The position numbers and the translations under genes are program-made. The notes under the pieces were generated by a model. The model was not told the origin of the DNA. It made no database searches and worked only from the letters and a program-made list of their open reading frames with translations. A stretch of DNA of 64,000 nucleotides from VRUE01 sp963737575. GTDB taxonomy: Bacteria > Actinomycetota > Thermoleophilia > Solirubrobacterales > 70-9. The stretch is taken from assembly GCA_963737575.1 (NCBI GenBank), contig CAVTTJ010000005.1, forward strand, positions 682,001 to 746,000, given 5' to 3'. Within the stretch, counting starts at the first letter, position 1. Every line of letters starts with the position of its first letter. Below are positions 16,859-26,121 of this stretch, one piece after another.

Positions 16859-17497
16859 ATGGTCATTGCGATCGACGGCCCCGCCGGGGCCGGGAAGTCG
16901 AGCGTCGCAAGGGGCGTCGCCGACGCCCTCGGCTTCACCTACCTCGACTCGGGGGCGATGTACCGCTGCGTCGCGCTGGCGGCACTCGAGCGCGGCGCCG
17001 ACCTCGAGGACCCCGAGGCGATGGGAGAGCTCGCGACCTCGCTCGAGATCGAGCTCGACGGCGACCGCGTCTCGCTCGACGGCCGCGACGTCGGCGCCGC
17101 GATCCGCGAGCCGGAGACGAGCGCTGCGGCCTCACGGGTCTCGATCCACCCACGGGTCCGGGAGGCGATGGTGGCGCGCCAGCGGCGGCTGATCGAGATC
17201 GGCCGCTACGTCGCCGAGGGGCGGGACATCGGCACCGTGGTCAGCCCCGACTCGCCGTTGAAGGTCTTCCTGACCGCCTCGGCCAGGGAGCGCGCCCGGC
17301 GCCGCGCGGCGCAGACCGGCGAGGATCCGGCGGCCGTGCTGGCGGCGCAGGAGGAGCGCGACCGGCGCGATGAGAGTCGCGAGCACAGCGCGATGCGCGT
17401 GGCCGACGACGCGGTCGAGATCGACACCACCGGGATCGGGCTCGCCGCGGTCGTCGCCGAGGTCGTGGCGCTGGCTCGGGCCCGGGGGCTGGCGTGA
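16859..17497 (+). CDS. cmk: cytidylate kinase
   Basis: A 212-residue (d)CMP kinase. The P-loop is GPAGAGKSS (residues 7-15), followed by LGFTYLDSGAMYRCVALAAL, IREPETSAAASRVSIHPRVR, and the GRDIGTVVSPDSPLKVFLTAS Walker B region. It overlaps der by 4 bp (GTGA), a common actinobacterial pair. Confidence 0.93.
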   Translation: MVIAIDGPAGAGKSSVARGVADALGFTYLDSGAMYRCVALAALERGADLEDPEAMGELATSLEIELDGDRVSLDGRDVGAAIREPETSAAASRVSIHPRVREAMVARQRRLIEIGRYVAEGRDIGTVVSPDSPLKVFLTASARERARRRAAQTGEDPAAVLAAQEERDRRDESREHSAMRVADDAVEIDTTGIGLAAVVAEVVALARARGLA

Positions 17498-18807
17498 GCG
17501 CCCCCACCGTGGCCGTCGTCGGCTTCCCGAACGTCGGCAAGAGCACCCTCGTCAACCGCCTCGCCGGCGGGCGCGAGGCGGTGACCCATCGTGAAGCCGG
17601 AGTCACCCGCGACCGCAAGCGCGTACAGACCGAGTGGAACGGCGCCGCCTTCGAGCTGCTCGACACCGGCGGGATCGACATCGCCGACGACAGCGAGCTC
17701 GCCGAGGACGTTCGGCGCCAGGCCCGGATCGGGATCGCCGAGGCCGACGTCGTCCTGCTGGTGGTCGACGCGACCGCCGGAGTCCGCGCCGGCGACGCTG
17801 AGGTGGCCAAGGAGCTGCGGAAGGGAGAGAACCCCGTCCTCGTCGCCGTCAACAAGGTCGACCGGCCGGGCGACGAGCATCTGACCGCCGAGTTTCACTC
17901 GCTCGGCCTCGGCGAGCCGCTCGCCGTCTCGGCCACCCACGGCCTCGGCGCAGGCGATCTGCTCGACCGGGTCGTCGAGCTGCTCGGCGAGCGCCCGCAG
18001 CGGGAGGAGGTCGATGACGCGGTCCGGGTCGCGGTCGTCGGTCGCCCCAACGCCGGCAAGTCCTCGCTCGTCAACGCCTTCCTCGGCGATGAGCGAACGA
18101 TCGTCTCCGAGCGGGCGGGGACGACCCGGGACTCGATCGACTCCGAGCTCGAGGTCGGGGGGCGCCGGGTCGTCCTTGTCGACACCGCCGGCCTGCGCCG
18201 CCGCTCGAAGGTGGCGGGGACAGTCGACTACTACGCGCAGCTGCGCTCCGAACGGGCGGTCGAGCGCGCGGACGTCGCGCTCGTCGTATGCGACGCCTCG
18301 GAGGGGGTCACCGCCGAGGACCTCCGAGTCGCCGAGCTGGCGATGCGCTCCGGCTGCGCGACGCTGCTGGCGCTCAACAAGTGGGACATCACCGCCACCG
18401 ACATCGACGACGCCCGCGCCCGGGTCGAGCGCAAGCTTCGGCTGCGTCCCGCGGTCGTCACCTGCTCGGCGACCCGCGGCCGCAACGTCGCCAACCTGCT
18501 GCCGAAGGCGATCGAGCTCGCCGATCGCGCCGGCGAGCGGATCCCGACCCCGGAGCTCAACCGGTTCGTCGGCGACGTCGTCGCCAGGACGCCCCCTCCG
18601 TCGAAACGCGGCCGCCGACTCCGGCTCTACTACGCCGCGCAGGTGGGGGAGCGACCGCCGCGGATCGCGATCCAGGTCAACGACCGGCGCCTGATCACGC
18701 GCGACTGGGCCTACCACCTCGAGAACCGGCTGCGCGAGACCTACGGGCTGGAGGGGGTGCCGCTGGTGATCGACTTCGTTCCCCACACTCGGCGGGAACG
18801 CGGCTGA
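17494..18807 (+). CDS. der: ribosome biogenesis GTPase Der (EngA)
   Basis: A 437-residue double GTPase acting in 50S assembly. The first G domain has VVGFPNVGKSTLVN (from residue 7), DTGGID and NKVD. The second has VVGRPNAGKSSLVNA near residue 184, DTAGLRRRSK and NKWD. A C-terminal KH-like domain ends with VPLVIDFVPHTRRERG. It is complete and starts at a GTG overlapping the cmk stop. Confidence 0.95.
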   Translation: MSAPTVAVVGFPNVGKSTLVNRLAGGREAVTHREAGVTRDRKRVQTEWNGAAFELLDTGGIDIADDSELAEDVRRQARIGIAEADVVLLVVDATAGVRAGDAEVAKELRKGENPVLVAVNKVDRPGDEHLTAEFHSLGLGEPLAVSATHGLGAGDLLDRVVELLGERPQREEVDDAVRVAVVGRPNAGKSSLVNAFLGDERTIVSERAGTTRDSIDSELEVGGRRVVLVDTAGLRRRSKVAGTVDYYAQLRSERAVERADVALVVCDASEGVTAEDLRVAELAMRSGCATLLALNKWDITATDIDDARARVERKLRLRPAVVTCSATRGRNVANLLPKAIELADRAGERIPTPELNRFVGDVVARTPPPSKRGRRLRLYYAAQVGERPPRIAIQVNDRRLITRDWAYHLENRLRETYGLEGVPLVIDFVPHTRRERG

Positions 18808-18818
18808 AGTCTGTCCTC

Positions 18819-18824
18819 TAGGCT
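18819..18824 (+). promoter_or_regulatory. putative -10 element of metK
   Basis: TAGGCT, 6 nt before the metK ATG at 18831, with no Shine-Dalgarno. Predicts a leaderless metK message. No SAM riboswitch is recognisable in the 23-bp gap after der. Confidence 0.5.
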
Positions 18825-18830
18825 TCTCGG

Positions 18831-20081
18831 ATGAGCGCTAGCCAGCCGCTCGCCGAGGGCGAGTACCTCTTCACATCCGAGTCCGTCACCGAGGGCCATC
18901 CGGACAAGGTCTGCGACGCGATCTCCGACGCGGTGCTCGACGCCGTGATGGAGGGGGACCCGGGGGGCCGGGTCGCCTGCGAGACGCTCGTCAACACCGG
19001 GATGGCGGTCGTCTCGGGAGAGATCTCGACCGACGTCCACCTCGACGTCCCCGAGCTCGTCCGCGAGACGATCCGCGAAATCGGCTACGACCACGGCGAC
19101 TACGGCTACCACTGCGATCACATCTCGGTCCTCGTCTCGCTGGACAAGCAGTCGCCCGACATCGCCCAGGGCGTCGACGAGGCATATGAGACCAGGGTCG
19201 AGGGCGCGGGCGACGAGCTCCTCGTCGCCGGGGCCGGTGACCAGGGCATGATGTTCGGCTACGCGACCGATGAGACCGAGGCGCTGATGCCGATGCCGAT
19301 CCATATCGCGCACCGGCTGGCGGAACGGCTCGCCGCGGTCCGCAAGGAGGGGACCCTCGACTACCTCGGGCCGGACGGGAAGACCCAGGTCACCGTCCGC
19401 TACGCCGACGGACGCCCGGTCAGGGTCGAGAAGCTCCTGATCTCGACCCAGCACGCCGACGGCGTCGAGTCCGAGGCGACGATCAAGCCCGACCTCTGGG
19501 AGCACGTGGTGGTGCCTGTTCTGCGGTCCGAGGCCCCCGGGATGTTCGACGACGCCGAGCTCCTCGACAGCTTCCTCGTCAACCCCACAGGAAAGTTCGT
19601 GATCGGCGGCCCGGTCGGCGACGCCGGGCTCACCGGCCGCAAGATCATCGTCGACACCTACGGAGGCATGGCCCGCCATGGCGGCGGCGCATTCTCCGGC
19701 AAGGATCCCTCGAAGGTCGACCGCTCGGCGGCCTACGCGTCCCGCTACGTCGCCAAGAACATCGTCGCCGCCGGCCTTGCCCAGCGCTGCGAGGTACAGG
19801 TCGCCTACGCGATCGGCGTCGCTCAGCCGATCTCGCTGATGGTCGAGACCTTCGGCACCGGCAAGCTCCCCGACGCCGAGATCTCGCGCCTGGTCGAAAA
19901 CGAGTTCGACCTCCGCCCGGGCGCCTTCCGGCAGTACCTCAACCTGCACCGGCCGGTCTTCCGCCAGACCGCGGCCTACGGCCACTTCGGCCGCTCGGGC
20001 GAGGCCTTCACCTGGGAGGCGACCGATCGCGTCGATTCCCTCCGCAGCGCTGCCGGCGACTCCGCCGGCGCCCCCGCCTAG
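18831..20081 (+). CDS. metK: S-adenosylmethionine synthetase
   Basis: A 416-residue enzyme making S-adenosylmethionine from Met and ATP. SESVTEGHPDKVCDAISDAVLDA (near residue 15), GAGDQGMMFGYATDET, the FVIGGPVGDAGLTGRKIIVDTYGG segment and the phosphate loop GGGAFSGKDPSKVDRS are all present. A complete gene, probably with its own promoter, convergent with the PH-domain gene with only 3 bp between stops. Confidence 0.95.
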   Translation: MSASQPLAEGEYLFTSESVTEGHPDKVCDAISDAVLDAVMEGDPGGRVACETLVNTGMAVVSGEISTDVHLDVPELVRETIREIGYDHGDYGYHCDHISVLVSLDKQSPDIAQGVDEAYETRVEGAGDELLVAGAGDQGMMFGYATDETEALMPMPIHIAHRLAERLAAVRKEGTLDYLGPDGKTQVTVRYADGRPVRVEKLLISTQHADGVESEATIKPDLWEHVVVPVLRSEAPGMFDDAELLDSFLVNPTGKFVIGGPVGDAGLTGRKIIVDTYGGMARHGGGAFSGKDPSKVDRSAAYASRYVAKNIVAAGLAQRCEVQVAYAIGVAQPISLMVETFGTGKLPDAEISRLVENEFDLRPGAFRQYLNLHRPVFRQTAAYGHFGRSGEAFTWEATDRVDSLRSAAGDSAGAPA

Positions 20082-20084
20082 TTC

Positions 20085-20609
20085 TCAGGCCTGCGGAGCG
20101 GCAGGGCCACCCGGAGGTTGGGCCTCGCCGAGGCCGTGTTCGCCCGCGGAGGCGACGCCGGTCGCCTGGTCGACGCGATGGACGACCTCTTCGGGGTCGG
20201 CGACCCCGAAGAAGACGAAGTTGGATTCATCGGTCGCGGCGGTGTCGAAGTCGACGTCGCCGATCTGCATCATCCGCTGGTAGACGGATTGCTGGAAGTT
20301 GACGTTCTGGACCCGCTCCAGCCGCGTCTCCTGCACCTCGCGCGAGATGATCCCGCGTTTGATGTTGAGCCGGCGGTCGGTGATGGTGTAGGTCGTCGAG
20401 ACCCGCTTGAAGAACCCGATCAGGACCGTCAGGCCGAGGATGACGAGGACGATCAGGAAGACGGTGCCGCTGCCGGCGCCGGCGATCTTCGCGATGACGG
20501 CGACTACGACCGCGACCACGAGCCCTTTCAGGTAGAAGCCGAGGATTGCGCGCCAGGAGGGGTGCCCCTGGAAGATCAGTTGCTCGCCCGGATGGAGCTT
20601 GACGGCCAC
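20085..20609 (-). CDS. PH-domain (DUF304/bPH2) membrane protein
   Basis: A 174-residue protein with HPGEQLIFQGHPSWRAI at the N-terminus, two hydrophobic helices (about residues 24-42 and 50-70), then a bacterial PH-like domain (TYTITDRRLNIKRGIISREVQETRLERVQNVNFQQS). A Gly/Pro/Ala tail follows. The GTG at 20609 is preferred because a TATGCT -10 lies 7 nt upstream; an ATG at 20621 would overlap that element. Role unknown; such proteins sit in the inner membrane with the PH domain in the cytoplasm. Confidence 0.8.
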   Translation of the reverse strand: MAVKLHPGEQLIFQGHPSWRAILGFYLKGLVVAVVVAVIAKIAGAGSGTVFLIVLVILGLTVLIGFFKRVSTTYTITDRRLNIKRGIISREVQETRLERVQNVNFQQSVYQRMMQIGDVDFDTAATDESNFVFFGVADPEEVVHRVDQATGVASAGEHGLGEAQPPGGPAAPQA

Positions 20610-20616
20610 GAGGGTG

Positions 20617-20622
20617 AGCATA
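20617..20622 (-). promoter_or_regulatory. putative -10 element of the PH-domain gene
   Basis: TATGCT on the minus strand, 7 nt before the GTG at 20609. Confidence 0.4.
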
Positions 20623-20651
20623 TCCGCGGGGTGGGCGTCCGCGAGTCTCCA

Positions 20652-20657
20652 TACGGT
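20652..20657 (+). promoter_or_regulatory. putative -10 element of priA
   Basis: TACGGT, 8 nt before the priA ATG at 20666; divergent from the PH-domain promoter 30 bp away. Confidence 0.4.
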
Positions 20658-20665
20658 GGCTGGCG

Positions 20666-22858
20666 ATGTCGATCGCCAAGGTCGAGCCGCTGACGACCGC
20701 CCGCTCGCTGCGGGGCCCGTTCGACTACCGGCTGCCGGATGAGATGGCAGGGCTGGCCATCGGCACCATCGTCCGCGTCCCGTTCGGACGGCGGCGCGCG
20801 CTCGGCGTCGTGGTCGGCCTCGCCGAGCGCTCGGAGCTGCCGCCGGAGCGGCTCGCCGAGCCGCTCGAGGCGCTCGAGTCCGGGGCGACGCCGGAGCTCG
20901 TCCGCCTCGGGCTCTGGGTCGCCGACGAGTACTGCTCGACCCCTTCGCGCGGCCTGCAACTGGTGCTTCCCCCCGGGACAGGGCCGGACCGCCCGGGGGT
21001 GGGGGCGCGGACCGAGCTGCGGGTGGAGATCTCGGCCGCGGGCGAGGAGGCGCTCGTCGCCGGGGGCCGGCTCGGCGCCCGCCAGCGGGCGGCGCTTGAG
21101 GCGCTGCTGGCCGGGGAGATGTCGGCGCGTGAGCTCGGCGCCGCGGTCGGCGCCGATCGAGCGGTGCTGCGCAGGCTCGAGGAGCGGGGGCTGATCGCCA
21201 CCCGCAGCACGACGGTCCGCCGCCGCCCCGGCGAGGCGCCGGTCGGCGTCGCCGCGACCTCCCCGCCCGACCTACTCCGCGAGCAGAGCGCCGCGGCCGA
21301 CGCGATCGTCGCCGCGCTCGACGGCGTTGCCGGGGCTCCCCGCGAGCTTCTCCTGCATGGGGTCACGGGGTCCGGCAAGACCGAGGTCTACCTGGCCGCG
21401 GTCGAGGCGGCGCTGGCGCGGGGGAGAGGGGCGATCGTCCTCGTCCCAGAGATCGGGCTCGCGCCCCAGGCCGTCGCCCGGTTCCGGGCCAGGCTCGGCG
21501 ACCGCATCGCCGTCCTTCACTCGGCGCTCTCGGCGGGCGAGCGCCGCGACGAGTGGCTGCGGCTGCGGGACGGCAAGGCGCTCGTCTGCGTCGGCCCGCG
21601 CTCGGCCGTCTTCGCGCCCGTCCGCGACCTTTCGCTGATCGTGATCGACGAGGAGCACGACCCCTCCTACAAGCAGGAGGGCGACCCCGCCTACGACGCG
21701 CGCGCGGTCGCCAGGCGGCGGGCGGCGGATTGCGGCGCGGTCCTCGTCGCCGGCACCGCGACGCCGCGGCCCGAGAGCTGGCTCGAGCTGCCGCGGCTGC
21801 AGCTTCCCCGCAGGGTCGACGGCCGGCCGATGCCGCCGGTCAGGGTCGTCGACATGCGCGGCACCGACCCCCGTTCGGGCCCGATTCACCGCTCGACCTG
21901 GGAGGGGCTGCAGGAGGTGCGGCGGCGCGGCGAGAAGGCGATCGTGATGGTCAACCGGCGCGGCTTCGCGCCCTGGCTCAGCTGCCGCTCGTGCGGCCGC
22001 CACTGGGGCTGCCCGAACTGCGACGTCTCGACGATCGTCCACCGCGGCGCCGGACGCCTCGTCTGCCACCACTGCGCGCACTCGGAGCCGCTGCCGCGCG
22101 CCTGCCCCGATTGCGGCTCGACGACCCTCTCCCAGGCCGGGGCGGGGACGGAGCAGCTGGAGGCGTTGCTCACCCAGCGGCTCGATCCGATGCCCGTCTT
22201 CCGGCTCGACTCCGACGTCGCCGCCGGGCGCGGCGCTCACGCCCGCATCCTCGCCGGCTTCGGCGAGGCGGAGAGCGCGGTCCTAGTCGGCACCCAGATG
22301 GTCGCCAAGGGCCACGACTTCCCCGAGGTGACGCTGAGCGCGATCGTCGACGCCGACTCGACCCTGCGCTTCCCCGACTTCCGGGCCGCCGAGCGGACCT
22401 TCGCGATGATCACCCAGCTCGCCGGGCGCAGCGGCCGCGGCGACGCGGGCGGCAGGGTGATCGTCCAGACCCTCGCCCCCGGCGCCCCCAGCGTCGCCCG
22501 CGCCTCCGAGCACGACGCCCCCGGCTTCCTCGCGGTCGAGGTCGAGCGGCGGCGCGCCCTGCGCTACCCGCCCTTCTCGAGCCTGGTCAGGGTGGTCCTC
22601 AGGGCGGAGTCGGAGGCGCGGCTCGAAGAGGCCGCGTCGCAGCTCGCGTCGCGGCTCGGCGAGACGCTGCCCGCCGGCACCGACCTGCTCGGACCGGCGC
22701 CTATGTTCAGGGTCCGCGGCCGCCACCGGCGCCGCTTGCTGACAAAGGCCGAGAACAGGGAGGGGACGGTCGCCGCGGTCCGCGACGCGGTCGAGCTGCT
22801 GGCGTCCGAGCGGACGCTGCGCGAGGTCGCGATCGGCGTCGACGTCGATCCGCAGTAA
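20666..22858 (+). CDS. priA: primosomal replication helicase PriA
   Basis: A 730-residue superfamily 2 helicase that restarts stalled forks. Walker A is GVTGSGKTEVYL (near residue 231), the DEAH-type box is DEEHDPSYKQEGDP (near 331), and motif VI is QLAGRSGRGDAGG (near 591). Eight zinc-binding cysteines lie around 438-485 (CRSCGRHWGCPNCD, CHHC, CPDC). Unlike the helicase-defective PriA reported from mycobacteria, the ATPase motifs are intact. The usual PriA-def-fmt-rsmB order follows. Confidence 0.93.
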   Translation: MSIAKVEPLTTARSLRGPFDYRLPDEMAGLAIGTIVRVPFGRRRALGVVVGLAERSELPPERLAEPLEALESGATPELVRLGLWVADEYCSTPSRGLQLVLPPGTGPDRPGVGARTELRVEISAAGEEALVAGGRLGARQRAALEALLAGEMSARELGAAVGADRAVLRRLEERGLIATRSTTVRRRPGEAPVGVAATSPPDLLREQSAAADAIVAALDGVAGAPRELLLHGVTGSGKTEVYLAAVEAALARGRGAIVLVPEIGLAPQAVARFRARLGDRIAVLHSALSAGERRDEWLRLRDGKALVCVGPRSAVFAPVRDLSLIVIDEEHDPSYKQEGDPAYDARAVARRRAADCGAVLVAGTATPRPESWLELPRLQLPRRVDGRPMPPVRVVDMRGTDPRSGPIHRSTWEGLQEVRRRGEKAIVMVNRRGFAPWLSCRSCGRHWGCPNCDVSTIVHRGAGRLVCHHCAHSEPLPRACPDCGSTTLSQAGAGTEQLEALLTQRLDPMPVFRLDSDVAAGRGAHARILAGFGEAESAVLVGTQMVAKGHDFPEVTLSAIVDADSTLRFPDFRAAERTFAMITQLAGRSGRGDAGGRVIVQTLAPGAPSVARASEHDAPGFLAVEVERRRALRYPPFSSLVRVVLRAESEARLEEAASQLASRLGETLPAGTDLLGPAPMFRVRGRHRRRLLTKAENREGTVAAVRDAVELLASERTLREVAIGVDVDPQ

Positions 22859-22876
22859 CCCGGTGCGCGGTGCCCA

Positions 22877-22882
22877 TACAAT
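22877..22882 (+). promoter_or_regulatory. putative -10 element of the def transcription unit
   Basis: TACAAT, 6 nt before the ATG of the small upstream frame at 22889. Closest match to consensus in the window, and predicts that the mRNA starts at the upstream frame, not at def. Confidence 0.5.
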
Positions 22883-22888
22883 CGGATC

Positions 22889-22962
22889 ATGAGTGCGGAG
22901 CGAGCGAGCATCGCAATCTGATGTCCTGCGAAGTGGGCGAAACGCGAGGATTTGTGCCGTGA
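22889..22962 (+). repeat. upstream mini-ORF repeat before def
   Basis: A copy of the dispersed element. ATG at 22889 opens Met-Ser-Ala-Glu-Arg-Ala-Ser-Ile-Ala-Ile, stopping at TGA 22919-22921. That stop overlaps a second ATG (22921) whose 13-residue frame ends at 22960-22962, overlapping the def GTG (22959). At the DNA level the first 30 bp and the GCGAGGATTT end match the acpP copy at 45284-45355. It provides two back-to-back stop-start overlaps leading into def. Confidence 0.6.
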
Positions 22963-23609
22963 GTGACGAGCAGGCCGTCGGGCACGATCGAGACGAGCAG
23001 GAGAGGCTCGAAGAGGAGCTGCGGAAGCGCCGCGAGGCGGCGCTGGCGCAGGTCGTCAAGTTCGGCGACCCGGTGCTGAAGAGCAGGGCGTCGGAGGTGA
23101 CCGAGTTCGGCCCCCAGCTGCGGGCCGAGGTCGAGCGGATGATCGCGATCATGCGCGACGGCCTCGGCGTCGGGCTCGCCGCCACCCAACTCGGGATCCT
23201 GCGCCGGCTGCTCGTCTTCCAAGCGGGGCGCGACCCCGAGCCGACGGCGCTGGTCAACCCGAAGATCGAGTGGGTCTCCGAGGACGGCGTGGTCGCCGAG
23301 GAGGGCTGCCTCAGCCTGCCGGGGGTCGCAATGGACGTCGAGCGCTCTCTCCATGCCCGGCTGACCGGCCTCGACGTCGACGCCGAGCCGGTGACGCTCG
23401 AGGCATCGGGGCTCGAGGCGCGGGTGCTCCAGCACGAGATCGACCATCTCGACGGGGTCCTGATTCTCGACAGGGCGCCCCGCGACCAGCGCAAGGCGGC
23501 GCTGCGGGCGCTGCGCGAAGGGGGCACCTACAGCCCCTCGAGCGATGGCGAGGGCGATGAGGAGGACGACCAGGCGCCCACCCATCGCGAGCCGCGCACC
23601 GACGCGTGA
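22959..23609 (+). CDS. def: peptide deformylase
   Basis: A 216-residue metalloenzyme removing the formyl group from nascent proteins. The three motifs are clear: GVGLAATQLG (residues 70-79), EEGCLSLPG (114-122, metal Cys) and QHEIDHLDG (158-166, metal His pair and catalytic Glu). The start is the GTG overlapping the stop of the upstream mini-ORF. The C-terminus is extended by an acidic Ser/Glu/Asp tail. fmt follows with a GTGA overlap. Confidence 0.93.
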   Translation: MSDEQAVGHDRDEQERLEEELRKRREAALAQVVKFGDPVLKSRASEVTEFGPQLRAEVERMIAIMRDGLGVGLAATQLGILRRLLVFQAGRDPEPTALVNPKIEWVSEDGVVAEEGCLSLPGVAMDVERSLHARLTGLDVDAEPVTLEASGLEARVLQHEIDHLDGVLILDRAPRDQRKAALRALREGGTYSPSSDGEGDEEDDQAPTHREPRTDA

Positions 23610-24511
23610 GGACCGCCTTTCTCGGGACCTCCGAGTTCGCGGCGGCCGTCCTTCGCGGCCTGGCCGCGAGCAGGCACCGGCCGCTGCTGGTCGTCACCCC
23701 CCCCGACAGGCCCCGGGGCCGCGGTCGCCGTAGCCAGGCCCCGCCGGCAGCCGCGGCGGCGTCCGAGCTGGGCATCGACGTCCTTCAGGCCGGGGACGTC
23801 AACGCCGAGCCCGCGCTGGAACGGCTCCGCGCCGCCCGTCCGGAGGCGGTCGCGGTCTGCGCCTTCGGCCAGCTGATACGCGAGCCGCTGCTGAGCGAGC
23901 TGCCGCTGATCAACGTGCATCCCTCGTTGCTGCCGCGCTGGCGGGGCGCGGCGCCGATCGAGCGCGCGATCATGGCCGGCGACGAGCGCACCGGTGTCAG
24001 CGTGATGCGGGTCACGGCCGGCCTCGACTCGGGGCCCGTGGCTCTTCGCGAAGAGGTGGCGATTGGGCCGGAGGACGACTTCGAGGCCCTCGCGGCGAAA
24101 CTGCAGCCGCTGGGCGTCGAGCTCCTCGTCGCGAGCCTCGACCGGCTCGAGCGCGGCGATCTCGGCTTCGAGGAGCAGGACGACGACGCGGCCACCTATG
24201 CGGAGAAGATCGACTCCGCCGAGCGCCGTCTCGATCCCGCCCGCCCGGCACCCGAGCTGGCGCGGAAGGTGCGCGCCCTCTCCCCGCACATCGGCGCCTA
24301 TCTCGAGACCGCCTCCGGCGGGCGGCTCGGAGTGAGGCGCGTGCACCCGATCGGCGCCTCGGTCCCGATCGGAGCCCTCCGCGCCGACTCGGGGGAGCTT
24401 CTGCTCGGCTGCGGCGAGGGGGCCCTGAGCCTCGACGAGGTCCAGCCGGAGGGGGGCAGGCCGATGGCGACCGAGGCCTACCTCCGCGGCCACGAGCCGC
24501 CGAAACTGTGA
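23606..24511 (+). CDS. fmt: methionyl-tRNA formyltransferase
   Basis: A 301-residue enzyme that formylates initiator Met-tRNA. It starts TAFLGTSEFAAAVLRGL and carries the catalytic INVHPSLLPRWRGAAPIERAI segment (near residue 103) with GVSVMRVTAGLDSGPV after it. The C-terminal tRNA-binding domain ends at about residue 300. Starts at a GTG overlapping the def stop. Confidence 0.94.
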   Translation: MRTAFLGTSEFAAAVLRGLAASRHRPLLVVTPPDRPRGRGRRSQAPPAAAAASELGIDVLQAGDVNAEPALERLRAARPEAVAVCAFGQLIREPLLSELPLINVHPSLLPRWRGAAPIERAIMAGDERTGVSVMRVTAGLDSGPVALREEVAIGPEDDFEALAAKLQPLGVELLVASLDRLERGDLGFEEQDDDAATYAEKIDSAERRLDPARPAPELARKVRALSPHIGAYLETASGGRLGVRRVHPIGASVPIGALRADSGELLLGCGEGALSLDEVQPEGGRPMATEAYLRGHEPPKL

Positions 24512-25878
24512 GCACGGAGATCACCGAAGCACGGGCGGTCGCGCTCGCGGTCGTGCGGGCGACCTTCGAGGACGGCGCCTTCACCGAGCGCGCCTTTCGC
24601 GAGGCGGCAGACGAGCGCGGGCTGAGCGGCAGGGAGCGCGCCCAGGCCCAGCGCCTCGCCTACGGGGCGGTTCAGCGGCGGGGGACGACCGACGCCGCGA
24701 TCGGGCGCCTTTCCGACCGGGGACCCGCCCGGCTCGACCCCCCGGTCCTCGCCGCCCTTCGCCTCGGCCTCTACGAGCTCCTCTTCGGCGACGCCACTCC
24801 AGACCACGCTGCCGTCGATCAGGCGGTGGAGGCGGTGCGGGCGGCGGGCGCACCCCACGCAACCGGCCTCGTCAACGCGGTGCTGCGGCGGGCGACGCGC
24901 GAGAGGTCCGAGCTCACCGCCGCGCTCCTCGAGGACGACTCGACTCCCGAGCGCGCCGCCGTCGCCCACTCGGCGCCGCCCTGGCTGGCGCGGATGTGGT
25001 GGGAGGAGCTCGGGCCCGAAGCCGCGCGGTCGCTGCTCGCCGCCTGCAACGAGCCTTCGGAGGTCTCACTGAGAACGACAGGCGACACCGAGGCAATCAC
25101 CTCTGAGCTCCGAGGGGAAGGGGTCGAGGTCAGCCCGGCACGAGGCAATTGGCCGCTGGCCGCCCCTGAGATGCTCGTGCTCAGCGGCAGAATGGGGGAG
25201 GGGGCCCAGGAGCGGATCCGGGCGGGCCGGCTGACCCCGCAGAGCCGGGGCTCGGCCGCGGTCGTCGAGGTGCTCGACCCGCAGCCCGGCGAGCACGTCC
25301 TCGACCTCTGCGCGGGCCCCGGGATCAAGACCGGCCAGATCGCCGAGCGGATGGGCGGGCGCGGCGAGACGATGTCAGTCGAGCTCGACCCGGCCCGCGC
25401 CGGCGAGGTCGCGGCCCAGGCCGAGAGGCTGGGGCTGCGCACGGTCACCGTGGTCGAGGCCGACGCCGCGGCGGGCGGCATGGCCCCCGGCTTCGACCGC
25501 GTCCTCGTCGACGCGCCCTGCTCGGACCTCGGGGCGCTCGCCTCGCGGCCTGACGCGCGCTGGCGCAAGAGCGAGAAGGGGATCGAGCGCCTGGCCGAGG
25601 TCCAGGCGGGGATTCTGGTGCGCGCGGCCGAGGCGCTGCGGCCCGGGGGAACCCTCGTCTACGCGACCTGCACGGTCTCCCGCCGTGAGAACGAGGATCG
25701 GGTCGCCGCCCTGCGCGAGGCCGCGGCTGAGGGCAGGGCGGCGGCGCTCGAGATCGAGGACCTCGGCGCCCTCTCCCCGGCGCTCGCGTCCCACCACGAT
25801 CGTCGCTGTCTTCAGATCCGCCCCGACCGCGATCGCACGACGGGTTTCTTCATCTGCCGCCTGAGACGGGATGATTAG
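24508..25878 (+). CDS. rsmB: 16S rRNA m5C methyltransferase RsmB
   Basis: A 456-residue protein with an N-terminal NusB-like RNA-binding domain (residues 1-135; LSGRERAQAQRLAYGAVQRRG) and a C-terminal Rossmann methyltransferase domain. The latter has VLDLCAGPGIKTGQIAERMGG (SAM), VLVDAPCSDLGAL (catalytic Cys pair region) and the second Cys in VYATCTVSRRENED. It overlaps fmt by 4 bp. Confidence 0.92.
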   Translation: MSTEITEARAVALAVVRATFEDGAFTERAFREAADERGLSGRERAQAQRLAYGAVQRRGTTDAAIGRLSDRGPARLDPPVLAALRLGLYELLFGDATPDHAAVDQAVEAVRAAGAPHATGLVNAVLRRATRERSELTAALLEDDSTPERAAVAHSAPPWLARMWWEELGPEAARSLLAACNEPSEVSLRTTGDTEAITSELRGEGVEVSPARGNWPLAAPEMLVLSGRMGEGAQERIRAGRLTPQSRGSAAVVEVLDPQPGEHVLDLCAGPGIKTGQIAERMGGRGETMSVELDPARAGEVAAQAERLGLRTVTVVEADAAAGGMAPGFDRVLVDAPCSDLGALASRPDARWRKSEKGIERLAEVQAGILVRAAEALRPGGTLVYATCTVSRRENEDRVAALREAAAEGRAAALEIEDLGALSPALASHHDRRCLQIRPDRDRTTGFFICRLRRDD

Positions 25879-25881
25879 AGG

Positions 25882-26121
25882 ATGAGTGAGTCTGAGCCCG
25901 GCGATTCGAGCCTCCGCCGCGCGGCCTGTCCGGGCTGCGGCGAGCCGTGGCTGCGGCCGACCCAGCTCCCGGGCCGCTACCGCTGCGTGTACTGTCTGCG
26001 CCGCTTCGAGCTGGTCTCGCAGTGCCCGAACTGCGGCGAACACCAGACGATCGCGCGGATGAGCAGCAGCGAGGACATGAAATGTCAGATGTGCGGCGAC
26101 TCGATGCTGAGGCTGGTCTGA
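25882..26121 (+). CDS. small four-CxxC zinc-ribbon protein
   Basis: A 79-residue protein with four CxxC pairs: CPGC (residues 17-20), CVYC, CPNC and CQMC, enough for two structural zincs. The arrangement resembles the E. coli YfgJ zinc-ribbon family. It starts 4 bp after rsmB and is followed 22 bp later by rpe, so it is an operon member. No enzymatic motif; probably binds nucleic acid or a protein partner. Confidence 0.75.
   Translation: MSESEPGDSSLRRAACPGCGEPWLRPTQLPGRYRCVYCLRRFELVSQCPNCGEHQTIARMSSSEDMKCQMCGDSMLRLV

Noticed and set aside
18808..18830. SAM riboswitch before metK
   Set aside because: Only 23 bp separate der and metK, too short for any known SAM aptamer.
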